Of a DNA stretch of 14,886 bases, positions 5,716 to 12,785 are shown one piece after another. This stretch comes from Bacteroidota bacterium (GTDB lineage: Bacteria > Bacteroidota > Bacteroidia > Flavobacteriales_D > Crocinitomicaceae). The notes below the pieces were generated by a model, which saw only the letters and a program-made list of their open reading frames with translations, had not been told where the DNA came from and did not search any database. The stretch lies in NCBI GenBank assembly GCA_018825925.1, contig JAHKAT010000145.1:1-14886 (forward strand). Reading direction: 5' to 3'. The stretch's first letter is position 1, and the number at the start of each line of letters is the position of its first letter. Position numbers and translations under genes: made by a program.

Positions 5716-5967
5716 ATGAAAGAAAGAATTTTAACCAACTGGACACTTGCACGTGCATTATATCTAGGTATGGGTATTGTTGTAATTATTCAATCGGTAA
5801 TGAGTCAATTATGGTTTGGCGCTGTCATTGGTGGCTACTTTGCTTCAATGGGTTTGTTCGCTTTCGGTTGTGCAGCAGGAAATTGTTTTGGCGGAAATTG
5901 TGCAGTTGAGCCGAAACAAAAACCTATAATCCAAGAGGTAGATTTCGATGAAATTAAATCAAAGTAA
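5716..5967 (+). CDS. Cysteine-rich YgaP-like membrane protein
   Basis: This 83-residue protein has two hydrophobic helices (about 11-30 and 33-51), followed by GCAAGNCFGGNC and a charged tail. The N-terminal NWTLARALYLGMGI and overall size resemble the YgaP-type (DUF2892-like) transmembrane domain, so a distant relation is likely, but I cannot assign a Pfam family with confidence. The three cysteines (52, 57, 62) are spaced CX4CX4C right after the second helix, a pattern that could hold a metal or carry persulfide. The gene starts 1 bp after the rhodanese stop and ends 2 bp before the rhodanese lipoprotein, so it belongs to the same operon. Confidence 0.75.
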   Translation: MKERILTNWTLARALYLGMGIVVIIQSVMSQLWFGAVIGGYFASMGLFAFGCAAGNCFGGNCAVEPKQKPIIQEVDFDEIKSK

Positions 5968-5969
5968 AC

Positions 5970-6404
5970 ATGACAAAATATCTTAACATTGGTTTAGCTG
6001 TACTATTAATTCTATTCAACAGTTGTACCAACGGACAAACACAAAACACAACAACAAATCTTTCAGCAACCGAGTTTGACCGCAAAATAAAAGAACTACC
6101 AACCGCACCAATTATTGATGTTCGGACACCAGTTGAATTTTCAAATGGACATTTGATAAACGCATTAAACTTCGATTGGAACGGAACTGATTTTGAAAAA
6201 CAAACTGCACAGCTTGACAAATCAAAACCCGTTTTTGTTTATTGTTTAAGCGGAGGAAGAAGTTCATCAGCAGCCAGTAAAATGCGTTCAGAGGGATTTA
6301 AACAAGTGTATGAATTAAGCGGAGGCATCATGAAATGGAGAGGAGCAAACCTTCCGGAAACTACAGAGAACTCAAAGGAAACAAATGGATGGACCAAACA
6401 GTAA
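5970..6404 (+). CDS. Rhodanese-domain lipoprotein, truncated relative to a rhodanese-thioredoxin fusion
   Basis: This 144-residue protein begins with a lipoprotein signal peptide (MTKYLNIGLAVLLILFNSC, lipobox Cys19). The rhodanese domain (about 31-127) shows APIIDVRTPVEFSNGHL and the active loop CLSGGRS with Cys92, followed by YELSGGIMKWRGANLP. It would act on the periplasmic side. After a short linker (ETNGWTKQ) the frame stops, but the next 230 bp hold clear fragments of a thioredoxin domain. In related Bacteroidota proteins the same linker continues directly into thioredoxin, so this is probably the surviving half of a rhodanese-thioredoxin fusion. The rhodanese part itself looks intact and may still function. 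Confidence 0.88.
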   Translation: MTKYLNIGLAVLLILFNSCTNGQTQNTTTNLSATEFDRKIKELPTAPIIDVRTPVEFSNGHLINALNFDWNGTDFEKQTAQLDKSKPVFVYCLSGGRSSSAASKMRSEGFKQVYELSGGIMKWRGANLPETTENSKETNGWTKQ

Positions 6405-6639
6405 TTGGAGGCATTGCTCAATTTCGATTAATTTGGTGCAATAGAATTTCATCCCTTCTGGTTTTACCCTTGAAAAAAATAAAACCTACTTAAAAGAAGT
6501 TTCACAAGTTTTGTTAGATAAAACTGCCCTAATCCATATCAATGCAAGCGAAAATCATGCACTTCGCAACGAATTAAAAATTGATGTTCTGCCTGTTTTG
6601 CAACTAAATAAAATATACCCTGACTTGACCAAATACTAG
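6405..6639 (+). pseudogene. Degraded thioredoxin domain of the upstream rhodanese fusion
   Basis: Pieces of a thioredoxin fold can be read across three frames. A Trp-Cys pair encoded at 6434-6439, preceded by a hydrophobic strand, recalls the WCxPC active site. In another frame, from about 6472 to the TAG at 6637-6639, the translation includes TYLKEVSQVLLDK, then ALIHINASENHALRNELKID and VLPVLQL, which match the helix 2, strand 3 and cis-proline strand of thioredoxins. The second active-site Cys and the C-terminal helix are missing. Stops and at least two frame changes rule out a working protein. Confidence 0.75.
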
Positions 6640-6961
6640 GTTTAAAAAGAAATTGGACGTACTAATACAATTACATTAAGCCGATAAGCCATTGAGCATT
6701 ATTTTACGCCTCGAATGCACACGCATTTGCTGGCAAATTTTCATTTTTATGCTACTCAAAGTGTAAACTAAAGATAGTTTTTTTGAATTCAACTTAGAAA
6801 ACGAAAGCACTAAGATAAATGCCGGATCTCTGTGGTGCAAGGATTTTCAGAACAAACAAATCGTAGATATTAATTCATTTTCAAACCATCCGAGGGATTT
6901 GGTATACATTGTCGTCTAAACGGCACAAAAGAGATCTATCTAAGGTCATAAAAAATATAGT
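6640..6961. other. Intergenic region with one orphan open stretch
   Basis: No complete gene is seen in these 320 bp. From 6767 to the TAA at 6917-6919 a 50-codon plus-strand frame is open and has protein-like composition (FEFNLENESTKINAGSLWCK and so on), but it has no ATG, GTG or early TTG, so it may be a gene remnant. The sequence AATATAGTTTGCAG just before the VTC gene resembles a -7 box with altered spacing and may hold the promoter of the four-gene operon that follows. Confidence 0.35.
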
Positions 6962-7699
6962 TTGCAGTTTATAAATACATATCTAAACCTGTTTAAACCC
7001 ATTTGTCTTTCTAAGATGGATGATGTTTCACTGATGAAAAGGGTGGACACTAAATTTTCAGTGCATAAAAACATTCTTCCCGATTTGTTGAAAAATCTCA
7101 TCAATGATTATCAAATTCTTGAAATAGGTGAAAACAGATTGATGACCTATAGTTCAACCTATTTTGACACACCGGAGCTTTCTTGCTATAAAGACCACCA
7201 TAATTCGCGTGTAAATAGAATAAAGATTCGTATTAGAAACTACGTAGAGTCCGGAATTTATTTCCTTGAGATAAAGAAAAAAACCAACCAAGGCAACACC
7301 TTGAAAAAACGTATAGATGTAAATAATATGGCAGATATTTCAAATGAAAAAAGCCTTCGTTTCATCAATAAAAACACCTCTTTTAACGAAACACTTATAG
7401 CTACACTTACAAATGGATTTAACAGATTTACACTTGTTAACATCGAGCGAAATGAGCGAGTAACAATAGACACCAATATAGCTTACAATGGTATAGAAGC
7501 TTATCCTAATCTGGCAATTATCGAATTAAAACAAAGCAAACTAGATAGATCGGCTCCGCTGTTTGACGCTTTGCGTAAAATGCATGTCACTCCAAATTCT
7601 ATTAGTAAATATTGTATAGGTATGGCCACGCTTAATCCCGAATTAAAACAAAACAATTTTAAACGCAAAATTTCAGCTTTAAACAAACTCTCAGCATAA
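6962..7699 (+). CDS. VTC-domain (polyphosphate polymerase-like) protein
   Basis: This is a cytoplasmic protein of up to 245 residues with the CYTH-like VTC tunnel fold, the domain that in yeast Vtc4 makes polyphosphate from ATP. Visible family features are MKRVDTKF (Arg27, Asp29, Lys31), TYFDTPEL, the basic strand NRIKIRIRN, FLEIKKK (Glu103, Lys105), NLAIIELKQ (Glu188, Lys190) and SISKYCIGM (Lys216). These acidic and basic pairs line the tunnel and bind metal and phosphate. The start is uncertain: TTG 6962 keeps the N-terminal LFKPICLSKMDDV helix that homologues have, whereas the first ATG is at 7016 (residue 19). Bacterial members often sit with DUF4956 and CotH genes, as here, and whether they polymerise phosphate is mostly untested. 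It is the first gene of a four-gene operon, 1 bp before the next. Confidence 0.9.
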   Translation: MQFINTYLNLFKPICLSKMDDVSLMKRVDTKFSVHKNILPDLLKNLINDYQILEIGENRLMTYSSTYFDTPELSCYKDHHNSRVNRIKIRIRNYVESGIYFLEIKKKTNQGNTLKKRIDVNNMADISNEKSLRFINKNTSFNETLIATLTNGFNRFTLVNIERNERVTIDTNIAYNGIEAYPNLAIIELKQSKLDRSAPLFDALRKMHVTPNSISKYCIGMATLNPELKQNNFKRKISALNKLSA

Positions 7700-7700
7700 C

Positions 7701-8306
7701 ATGGACAAATTTTTGAATATCCCCTTTTTTGACAACGACTTTTATAAAATGTCGTTTCGCTTTCTCGTAAATATTGGGTTTTTAACCTTAATCATTCGTT
7801 GGTTGTATTTCGGATCAACAAAAAGAAAAGACTACCTATTTACCTACTACATGATAGGAATCATTGTGTTCTTCCTATGTTTTACTTTGAAAAAATATGA
7901 GCTTGATATAGGAATGGCGCTAGGTCTTTTTGCCATTTTTGGAATAATTCGATACCGCACTAACGCGATTCCAATCAAAGAAATGACCTATCTCTTTGTT
8001 GTAATTGGCGTTTCGGTAATGAACTCTTTAGCCAACCAAAAAATGAGCTATGCTGAGATTCTTTTTTCTAATTTCTTTATCGTTTTAGCTCTCTATACAA
8101 TTGAGCGACTTTGGTTTGTTCGAAATGTGACGTCTAAATCAATTCAATACGAAAAAATAGAAAATATAAAACCCAAGAACGAAGCATTGCTACGAGCAGA
8201 TTTGGAGGATCGAATTGGTGTAAGAATAGAAGAAATAACCATCGGGGATGTTGACTTTTTAAAGGATTCGGCTGAAATCACCATCACTTATTATAATGCA
8301 CCATGA
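7701..8306 (+). CDS. DUF4956 integral membrane protein
   Basis: This 201-residue protein has about five predicted membrane helices (roughly 17-37, 46-63, 68-85, 93-110 and 119-138) followed by a soluble C-terminal domain of about 60 residues. The motif GLFAIFGIIRYRTNAIPIKEMTYLF is the core of DUF4956 (GxFAxFxIIRFRT..IP.KEMTYLF), a family that accompanies VTC-domain and CotH proteins in many bacteria. The C-terminal part (RADLEDRIGVRIEEITIGDVDFLKDSAEITITYY) resembles a small ferredoxin-like domain facing the cytoplasm. A role as membrane partner of the VTC enzyme, for example as a channel or anchor for the polymer, is inference. Its stop overlaps the next start by 4 bp. Confidence 0.92.
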   Translation: MDKFLNIPFFDNDFYKMSFRFLVNIGFLTLIIRWLYFGSTKRKDYLFTYYMIGIIVFFLCFTLKKYELDIGMALGLFAIFGIIRYRTNAIPIKEMTYLFVVIGVSVMNSLANQKMSYAEILFSNFFIVLALYTIERLWFVRNVTSKSIQYEKIENIKPKNEALLRADLEDRIGVRIEEITIGDVDFLKDSAEITITYYNAP

Positions 8307-9010
8307 AAAAACAGATGAAACGTTTAGTACTTCAACTAATTATTTGCCTTTCCTTTATTGAAATCACTGCGGCTCAAGAAGGAACTTATTATACTATTAG
8401 AGATCTCGAAGTGTGGTCATCTGCCAAGTTCAAATATAAAATGAACAAGAAGTGGAGCATTGGTCTAGAGGAACAATTAAGGCTTAAAGACAATGCTTCT
8501 GTAGTAGACCAGTATTTTACAGAACTGGAACTAAAACGAGATTTAGGAAACCATTTCTCGCTTGCGGCTGGAGGTCGTTTCATAAGGGACAATGATACGA
8601 GAGGAAATATTCAGGGATTTGAGAATCATTTTAGATGGTACACAGATTTGGCTTTTGATCATAAAATTGAGCGATTTTCATTGCAATATCGATTGAGGTA
8701 TCAAGCCAGCAACGAATTAAAGGTTGAAGACATCAGCAAGAAAACCTTGCGTTTTAAAGTGGAATCCGAATACAACATTAAACATTGGGCTTTTGACCCT
8801 AAACTCGGAGTGGAAATATTCAATGGTTTGACGGATTTAGAAGGGTTTAATAAAGTTAGATTCAACTTAGGAACAGAATACAAAACAAAAAAATTCGGAG
8901 AGTTTGGTGCTTTCTACCGAATGGAAATAGAACTTAAAGGATTGTATCCAAAAACGACAAACATTGCAGGATTTAGCTACCAATACACTTTAAAAAATAA
9001 GAAAAAATGA
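8303..9010 (+). CDS. DUF2490 outer-membrane beta-barrel protein
   Basis: This 235-residue protein has a cleavable signal peptide (about 1-24, ending ITAAQ) followed by repeated amphipathic beta strands with alternating hydrophobic residues, for example KWSIGLEEQLRLKD, HFSLAAGGRFIRDND, FSLQYRLRYQ, LRFKVESEYNI and FGEFGAFYRMEIELKG. It fits DUF2490, a family of predicted outer-membrane barrels in Bacteroidota. The last strand ends in SYQYTLKNKKK rather than in a terminal Phe, so it may be a small barrel or need partners. ATGA overlaps at both ends (with DUF4956 before and CotH after) show translational coupling, which suggests that the four products are made in fixed proportion. Confidence 0.88.
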   Translation: MKKQMKRLVLQLIICLSFIEITAAQEGTYYTIRDLEVWSSAKFKYKMNKKWSIGLEEQLRLKDNASVVDQYFTELELKRDLGNHFSLAAGGRFIRDNDTRGNIQGFENHFRWYTDLAFDHKIERFSLQYRLRYQASNELKVEDISKKTLRFKVESEYNIKHWAFDPKLGVEIFNGLTDLEGFNKVRFNLGTEYKTKKFGEFGAFYRMEIELKGLYPKTTNIAGFSYQYTLKNKKK

Positions 9011-10329
9011 AAAAAAATGTATTCATCTGTCTTTGCATTAGTGTAATGGCATTTTCGTGTAAGAAACAAATATTCGTGCCAGACGGAAGTGTAAATGGCG
9101 GACTAGCTTCGCACAATATAGGATATCCTCCCAATTATACTGTTGTATTTGATGATTCAAAAGTACACCGTATAGAAATTGTATTTACAGCCGAAGAATG
9201 GAGCGACATGCAGGCCGATTTGCAGTCTAAAATTCAAGGTGGAGGTGGCCCAGGTGGAACTTTTAGCAATGAAGATCCAAGCTATTTTCCTGCCGATATT
9301 TACTACAACGATTTGGTTTGGGAAAATGTAGGTGTGCGCTATAAAGGAAATTCATCTTTGAGAGCAAACAGCGGTAAACTGCCACTAAGGTTCGATTTTG
9401 ATGAATTCGAAGATGATTTTGAAGGAATAAAGAATCAAAGATTCTATGGGTTCAAAGAATTATCGCTAAGTAGCAATTACAATGACCAATCGCTTATTCG
9501 TGAAAAAACAGCCTCTGATTTATTTCGTGATTTTGGAGTTCCAGCGGTAAGAACAGTTCATTATCAAATATATATAAACAAAGGAAACGGTCCTGAGTAC
9601 TATGGTGTCTATTCCGTTTGCGAAGTGATTTCTGACACTTTTTTAAATGATTATTTTGGCAGTGAAACAGGTAACTGTTACAAACCAGAAGACGATGGTG
9701 CTAGTTTCGCTACTTCAGGGTTTACGCTTGATGGTTTTGAACTAAAAACAAATGAAACAACAGCCAATAAAGGGGATATTCAGCAAATGTACAATTACTT
9801 GCATGCAAGCACTCGAACTAGCAACCCGGCGCAATGGAAAGCTGATTTAGAATCTGTTTTTGACGTAAATGGTTTTTTGAAATACCTAGCGGTAAACAAT
9901 ACGATTCAAAATTGGGATACTTACGGCAGAATGCCCCATAATTATTACCTCTACAATGATCCAAAGGATGGTTTGTTGAAATGGATTGTTTGGGATAACA
10001 ATGAAGCGTTCCAGCTCGGAAAAATGGGTGGTTCACTTTCTTTTGCAATGACAGAAGTGGGCACAAATTGGCCTTTAATCAAATACATCATAGAAGATTC
10101 TGATTATTTGGCAACGTACAAAAGTCATATCAAATCCTTTATTGAATCTACTTTTTCCACCAATCGGATGAATGGTATTTACAATAGTCAACAAAGTTTG
10201 TTACAGCAATCGGCCAATGCAGAACGTTCTGGGTATTCTTATGTGAATGGACAGTTTAACTCAGGAATAAGTACTATGAAGCAACACAATATTGATCGTG
10301 TGGCTGCGGCTGCCACTTATGTGCAATAA
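9007..10329 (+). CDS. CotH-kinase-family lipoprotein
   Basis: This 440-residue protein starts with a lipoprotein signal (MKKNVFICLCISVMAFSC, lipobox Cys18). The CotH domain fills about residues 50-430. It includes VGVRYKGNSS (Gly-Asn-Ser-Ser at 114-117), GKLPLRFDFD (Lys124), YGFKELSLSSNYNDQSLIREK, then the catalytic-looking NWDTYG (Asp304) and HNYYLYND, and the metal-binding WDNNEAF (Asp330). In spore CotH and related proteins these two aspartates play the roles of the kinase catalytic and DFG-type residues, and the enzymes phosphorylate secreted proteins with ATP. Here a lipid-anchored copy outside the cytoplasm raises the question of its phosphate donor. It is the last gene of the VTC-DUF4956-DUF2490-CotH operon and is followed by a strong terminator. 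Confidence 0.93.
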   Translation: MKKNVFICLCISVMAFSCKKQIFVPDGSVNGGLASHNIGYPPNYTVVFDDSKVHRIEIVFTAEEWSDMQADLQSKIQGGGGPGGTFSNEDPSYFPADIYYNDLVWENVGVRYKGNSSLRANSGKLPLRFDFDEFEDDFEGIKNQRFYGFKELSLSSNYNDQSLIREKTASDLFRDFGVPAVRTVHYQIYINKGNGPEYYGVYSVCEVISDTFLNDYFGSETGNCYKPEDDGASFATSGFTLDGFELKTNETTANKGDIQQMYNYLHASTRTSNPAQWKADLESVFDVNGFLKYLAVNNTIQNWDTYGRMPHNYYLYNDPKDGLLKWIVWDNNEAFQLGKMGGSLSFAMTEVGTNWPLIKYIIEDSDYLATYKSHIKSFIESTFSTNRMNGIYNSQQSLLQQSANAERSGYSYVNGQFNSGISTMKQHNIDRVAAAATYVQ

Positions 10330-10369
10330 AGCTTATATAAAAAACGGTTATTCATTCTATAAATAATAA

Positions 10370-10395
10370 AAAGGGAGGACAAGGGTCCTCCTTTT
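10370..10395 (+). terminator. Rho-independent terminator of the VTC-CotH operon
   Basis: The inverted repeat GGAGGAC (10374-10380) / GTCCTCC (10385-10391) has an AAGG loop and is extended by a G-U pair and three A-U pairs, ending in TTTT. It lies about 40 bp after the CotH stop. This is the strongest terminator in the window and marks the end of the four-gene operon. Confidence 0.88.
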
Positions 10396-10749
10396 ACGTT
10401 TTAAGTATTGTTTTTGAAAATTTCAAGCTGAACATCTCTTTTTTACTTCTTCGTCAAACAACAAAGACGCTAGAAAATCGCCATCAAACAACCTTCCTCT
10501 TTGAGCAAAAGATAAGCGCAAATTTATGTGACTTGAATTACAAAGCAAAGCACTGACTTCAAATACCCTACATTAAAACATAACCCCACCCTATCTGGAT
10601 ATGCAATCCTAACTCAACATATTACCCAGGCTCATGTTTCATGGAAAAGATCAAGCATCTGCTGTTAGGTTTGACATTGGTGGATCGTTTTGTTTAAATG
10701 GAAATATTATGCTGTAAAAGAAGGGTTTCCAATTGTTATTAAATAATTC
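10396..10749. other. Intergenic region, no gene seen
   Basis: Both strands were checked. A minus-strand frame from about 10560 down to 10423 is open for some 45 codons, but it has no start codon and no recognisable domain. The rest is AT-rich with many stops. No hairpins or repeats stand out before the palindrome at 10750. Confidence 0.5.
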
Positions 10750-10765
10750 TAAAGTTGGAACTTTA
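10750..10765. promoter_or_regulatory. Perfect 16-bp palindromic candidate operator
   Basis: TAAAGTT-GG-AACTTTA is an inverted repeat with 7-bp arms and a 2-bp centre. It lies about 24 bp before an exact -7 box (10789-10796), so its centre is about 43-45 bp before the expected start of transcription. It differs in sequence from the GTAAC operators of the sulfur locus, so another regulator would be needed. No T-run follows, which argues against a terminator. Confidence 0.4.
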
Positions 10766-10788
10766 AGAAAGTAAATAGAATTTATTTA

Positions 10789-10796
10789 TAAATTTG
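10789..10796 (+). promoter_or_regulatory. -7 promoter box for the T9SS propeller gene
   Basis: TAAATTTG matches TAnnTTTG exactly. It lies 93 bp before the ATG at 10890, which leaves a leader of about 90 nt. Near the end of that leader the octamer AACCTGAA occurs twice in tandem (about 10863-10882). No good TTG -33 box was seen. Confidence 0.5.
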
Positions 10797-10889
10797 TGCC
10801 TTAACGTATAGCTGTGCATTGAAGAGACTTGAAACATGCTTGTTTTATTTTTTTCATTACTAGAACCTGAAAAAACCTGAATAAAAATC

Positions 10890-12581
10890 ATGAACGCATC
10901 AAAAACGATTCTACTGTTGACTTTTTTGACTATATCACTAATGAATGTGTATGGACAGTCATTAATTTCTATCGATCTAAATGCACACAAACTTTTATAC
11001 GATGGGAAACGAGATAAAATATATGCTACCGTGAAAAGTTTGGACATGAATTATGGAAACAACTTTGTTCAAATCAATCCCCGCACAGGGTTAATAGAAA
11101 AAAGTATGTTCGTGGGTAGCGAACCATCCTGTATGGATATAACAAAAGATACAAATTTTGTATACATCGGTTTTGACGGAGCATCTTTAGTCAAAAGAAT
11201 AAACTTAAATACTTTCTTGGTTGATCGTACCATCCCATTAGGAAATGGCCCTTTTGGTCCTCGTTATGCAGAGGATGTGGCGACCATTTCTACAACTCCG
11301 GATGTAGTAGTAGTTTCACGCAAACGAATGTCAGTTACTCCAAGACATGATGGGGTTGTCGCCTATCTAAACAGCACAAAAATACCCGGAGAAACACCAA
11401 ACCATACTGGTAGTAATGTTATAGAATCTGCGGATGATACAAGCCTTGTTTTTGGATACAATAATGAAAGTTCAGAATACGGTTTTAGAAGAATGCGAAT
11501 TGATACCATCACTGGTGTAAACTTAATTGATGTGACTCAGGGCATGAGTCTTGGTTTGGATTTTGAATTTGAAAAAGGATTGTTGTATTCTGACAGAGGC
11601 AAAATTCTCGATCCATTTTTATCTCCTCCTACGTTTGTTGGTAATTATGCCAATATTTCGTGGGATTATGCTGTACAAGCAGATTTTGAAAATAATACAA
11701 CTTTCTTCTGCACGATATCAAATGGTTTGCAAATTAGACGATATAATCTTCAAACCATGGCATTAAAAGGTGTAACGAATCTAGACAATGCTTTTCCGAA
11801 CACCTTTCAATTGCCCGTTTCATCCGACATGATCAGATATAGTGAAGGTGGGTTAGCATTTATCGTCCATGAAGATTACTTTGAAAATCAAGACAGGCGA
11901 GTTATTTTATATTCCTCTTGTTTATTTAAAGATGGTTCCAATTTGTCTATCTCAAAAGTGTTGGCCAACCCCTTAATTCATAAAAACGACGTTCTCGATC
12001 TTAAGATTATTGTTACGAATAAAGGAGTGATTTCTGCAGAATCTGTATTATTAAGAGATACTTTGAATAGTACATTTGAAGTTATATCCACCTATGTCTC
12101 GTCTGGAAATATTCAAAACACGGCCAATCATCTCGAATGGACCATTGATGAAATTCAACCGAATCAAAGTGATACCGCTATTATTAAGATTCATTTTACG
12201 CAACAAGGTGACTTTCCTAATACTATTCACACCACCACAACAAGTTTTGAGTGCGATGATTCTGACAATATTTTTTATGACACTTTAAAAGTTCAATCTC
12301 CCGTTGGTATTCAATCTTTAGACAAGGATAAAAGAATCTCATTCTTTCCCAATCCAATCAGTGATTATTTAAATGCACATTTCTCTTTAAAGGAGGCAAG
12401 TATGGTTGTATTTAGAATTATGGATAGTAACGGAAAAGTGGTCTTCTCTGAAGAATTTCAAGGAGAAATAGGAAACAATTACAGAAAAATTGATTTTAAA
12501 ATGCTCAATAAAGGTATTTATACAGCAATGATTGAAACCAATAACTACCTATCTGAATACATTAAAATAGTCAAGATGTAG
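10890..12581 (+). CDS. Secreted beta-propeller protein with T9SS sorting domain
   Basis: This 563-residue exported protein has a signal peptide at about 1-22 (cleavage after NVYG). Residues about 25-340 look like a YVTN/Kelch-type propeller that reports stepwise values (SLISIDLNAHKLLYDGKRDKIYATV, VYIGFDGASLVKRINLNTF, GLQIRRYNLQTM). Residues about 345-472 form an immunoglobulin-like DUF11/CARDB-type domain (LSISKVLANPLIHKNDVLDL, VTNKGVISAESVLLRDTL). Residues 482-563 are a type A T9SS C-terminal sorting domain (ISFFPNPISDYL, then NGKVVF, then KGIYTAMIETN and a final YIKIVKM). The domain order and the sorting tail mean export by the type IX system to the surface or medium. The ligand is unknown. 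It has its own promoter region and no partner gene in line, so it is probably monocistronic. Confidence 0.9.
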   Translation: MNASKTILLLTFLTISLMNVYGQSLISIDLNAHKLLYDGKRDKIYATVKSLDMNYGNNFVQINPRTGLIEKSMFVGSEPSCMDITKDTNFVYIGFDGASLVKRINLNTFLVDRTIPLGNGPFGPRYAEDVATISTTPDVVVVSRKRMSVTPRHDGVVAYLNSTKIPGETPNHTGSNVIESADDTSLVFGYNNESSEYGFRRMRIDTITGVNLIDVTQGMSLGLDFEFEKGLLYSDRGKILDPFLSPPTFVGNYANISWDYAVQADFENNTTFFCTISNGLQIRRYNLQTMALKGVTNLDNAFPNTFQLPVSSDMIRYSEGGLAFIVHEDYFENQDRRVILYSSCLFKDGSNLSISKVLANPLIHKNDVLDLKIIVTNKGVISAESVLLRDTLNSTFEVISTYVSSGNIQNTANHLEWTIDEIQPNQSDTAIIKIHFTQQGDFPNTIHTTTTSFECDDSDNIFYDTLKVQSPVGIQSLDKDKRISFFPNPISDYLNAHFSLKEASMVVFRIMDSNGKVVFSEEFQGEIGNNYRKIDFKMLNKGIYTAMIETNNYLSEYIKIVKM

Positions 12582-12590
12582 TCCAAAATA

Positions 12591-12752
12591 ATGGATCACT
12601 TCAAGGAACAAACTTCGAGTAAAATTCATGTATATTCACCGGTAATTCCTCTTTTATTACATGGGCTTTCTACGGAGATATTGAATAAAGTAAAATCAGC
12701 CAAGGACTTACAGAATCAGCTCTCCCTACCCTGTTCCAAAAAGAAAACTTGA
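12591..12752 (+). CDS. Small hypothetical ORF, 53 residues
   Basis: An ATG frame of 53 codons fills most of the gap between the T9SS protein and the transaldolase gene. The translation begins MDHFKEQTSSKIHVYSPVIP, continues with LLLHGLSTEILNKVKSAKDLQ, and ends in a lysine-rich CSKKKT. The composition is protein-like, and the middle recalls the helical start of some Bacteroidota transposase or HTH proteins, so it could be a gene remnant. No family was recognised. It starts 9 bp after the T9SS gene stop, has no ribosome-binding site and may not be expressed. Confidence 0.3.
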   Translation: MDHFKEQTSSKIHVYSPVIPLLLHGLSTEILNKVKSAKDLQNQLSLPCSKKKT

Positions 12753-12761
12753 AAATCTTCT

Positions 12762-12769
12762 TATCTTTC
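12762..12769 (+). promoter_or_regulatory. Weak -7-like box before the transaldolase gene
   Basis: TATCTTTC matches TAnnTTTG at all but the last base and lies 16 bp before the ATG at 12786, a usual distance for Bacteroidota promoters with short leaders. No convincing -33 element is present. Confidence 0.35.
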
Positions 12770-12785
12770 AAAAAAAATTAACCTT

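Noticed and set aside
9671..9681. GTAAC-T-GTTAC palindrome as a third Crp/Fnr operator
   Set aside because: The spacer is 1 bp instead of 4 and it lies inside the CotH coding region.
10423..10563. Minus-strand open stretch of about 45 codons
   Set aside because: No start codon and no family pattern; the length is compatible with chance.
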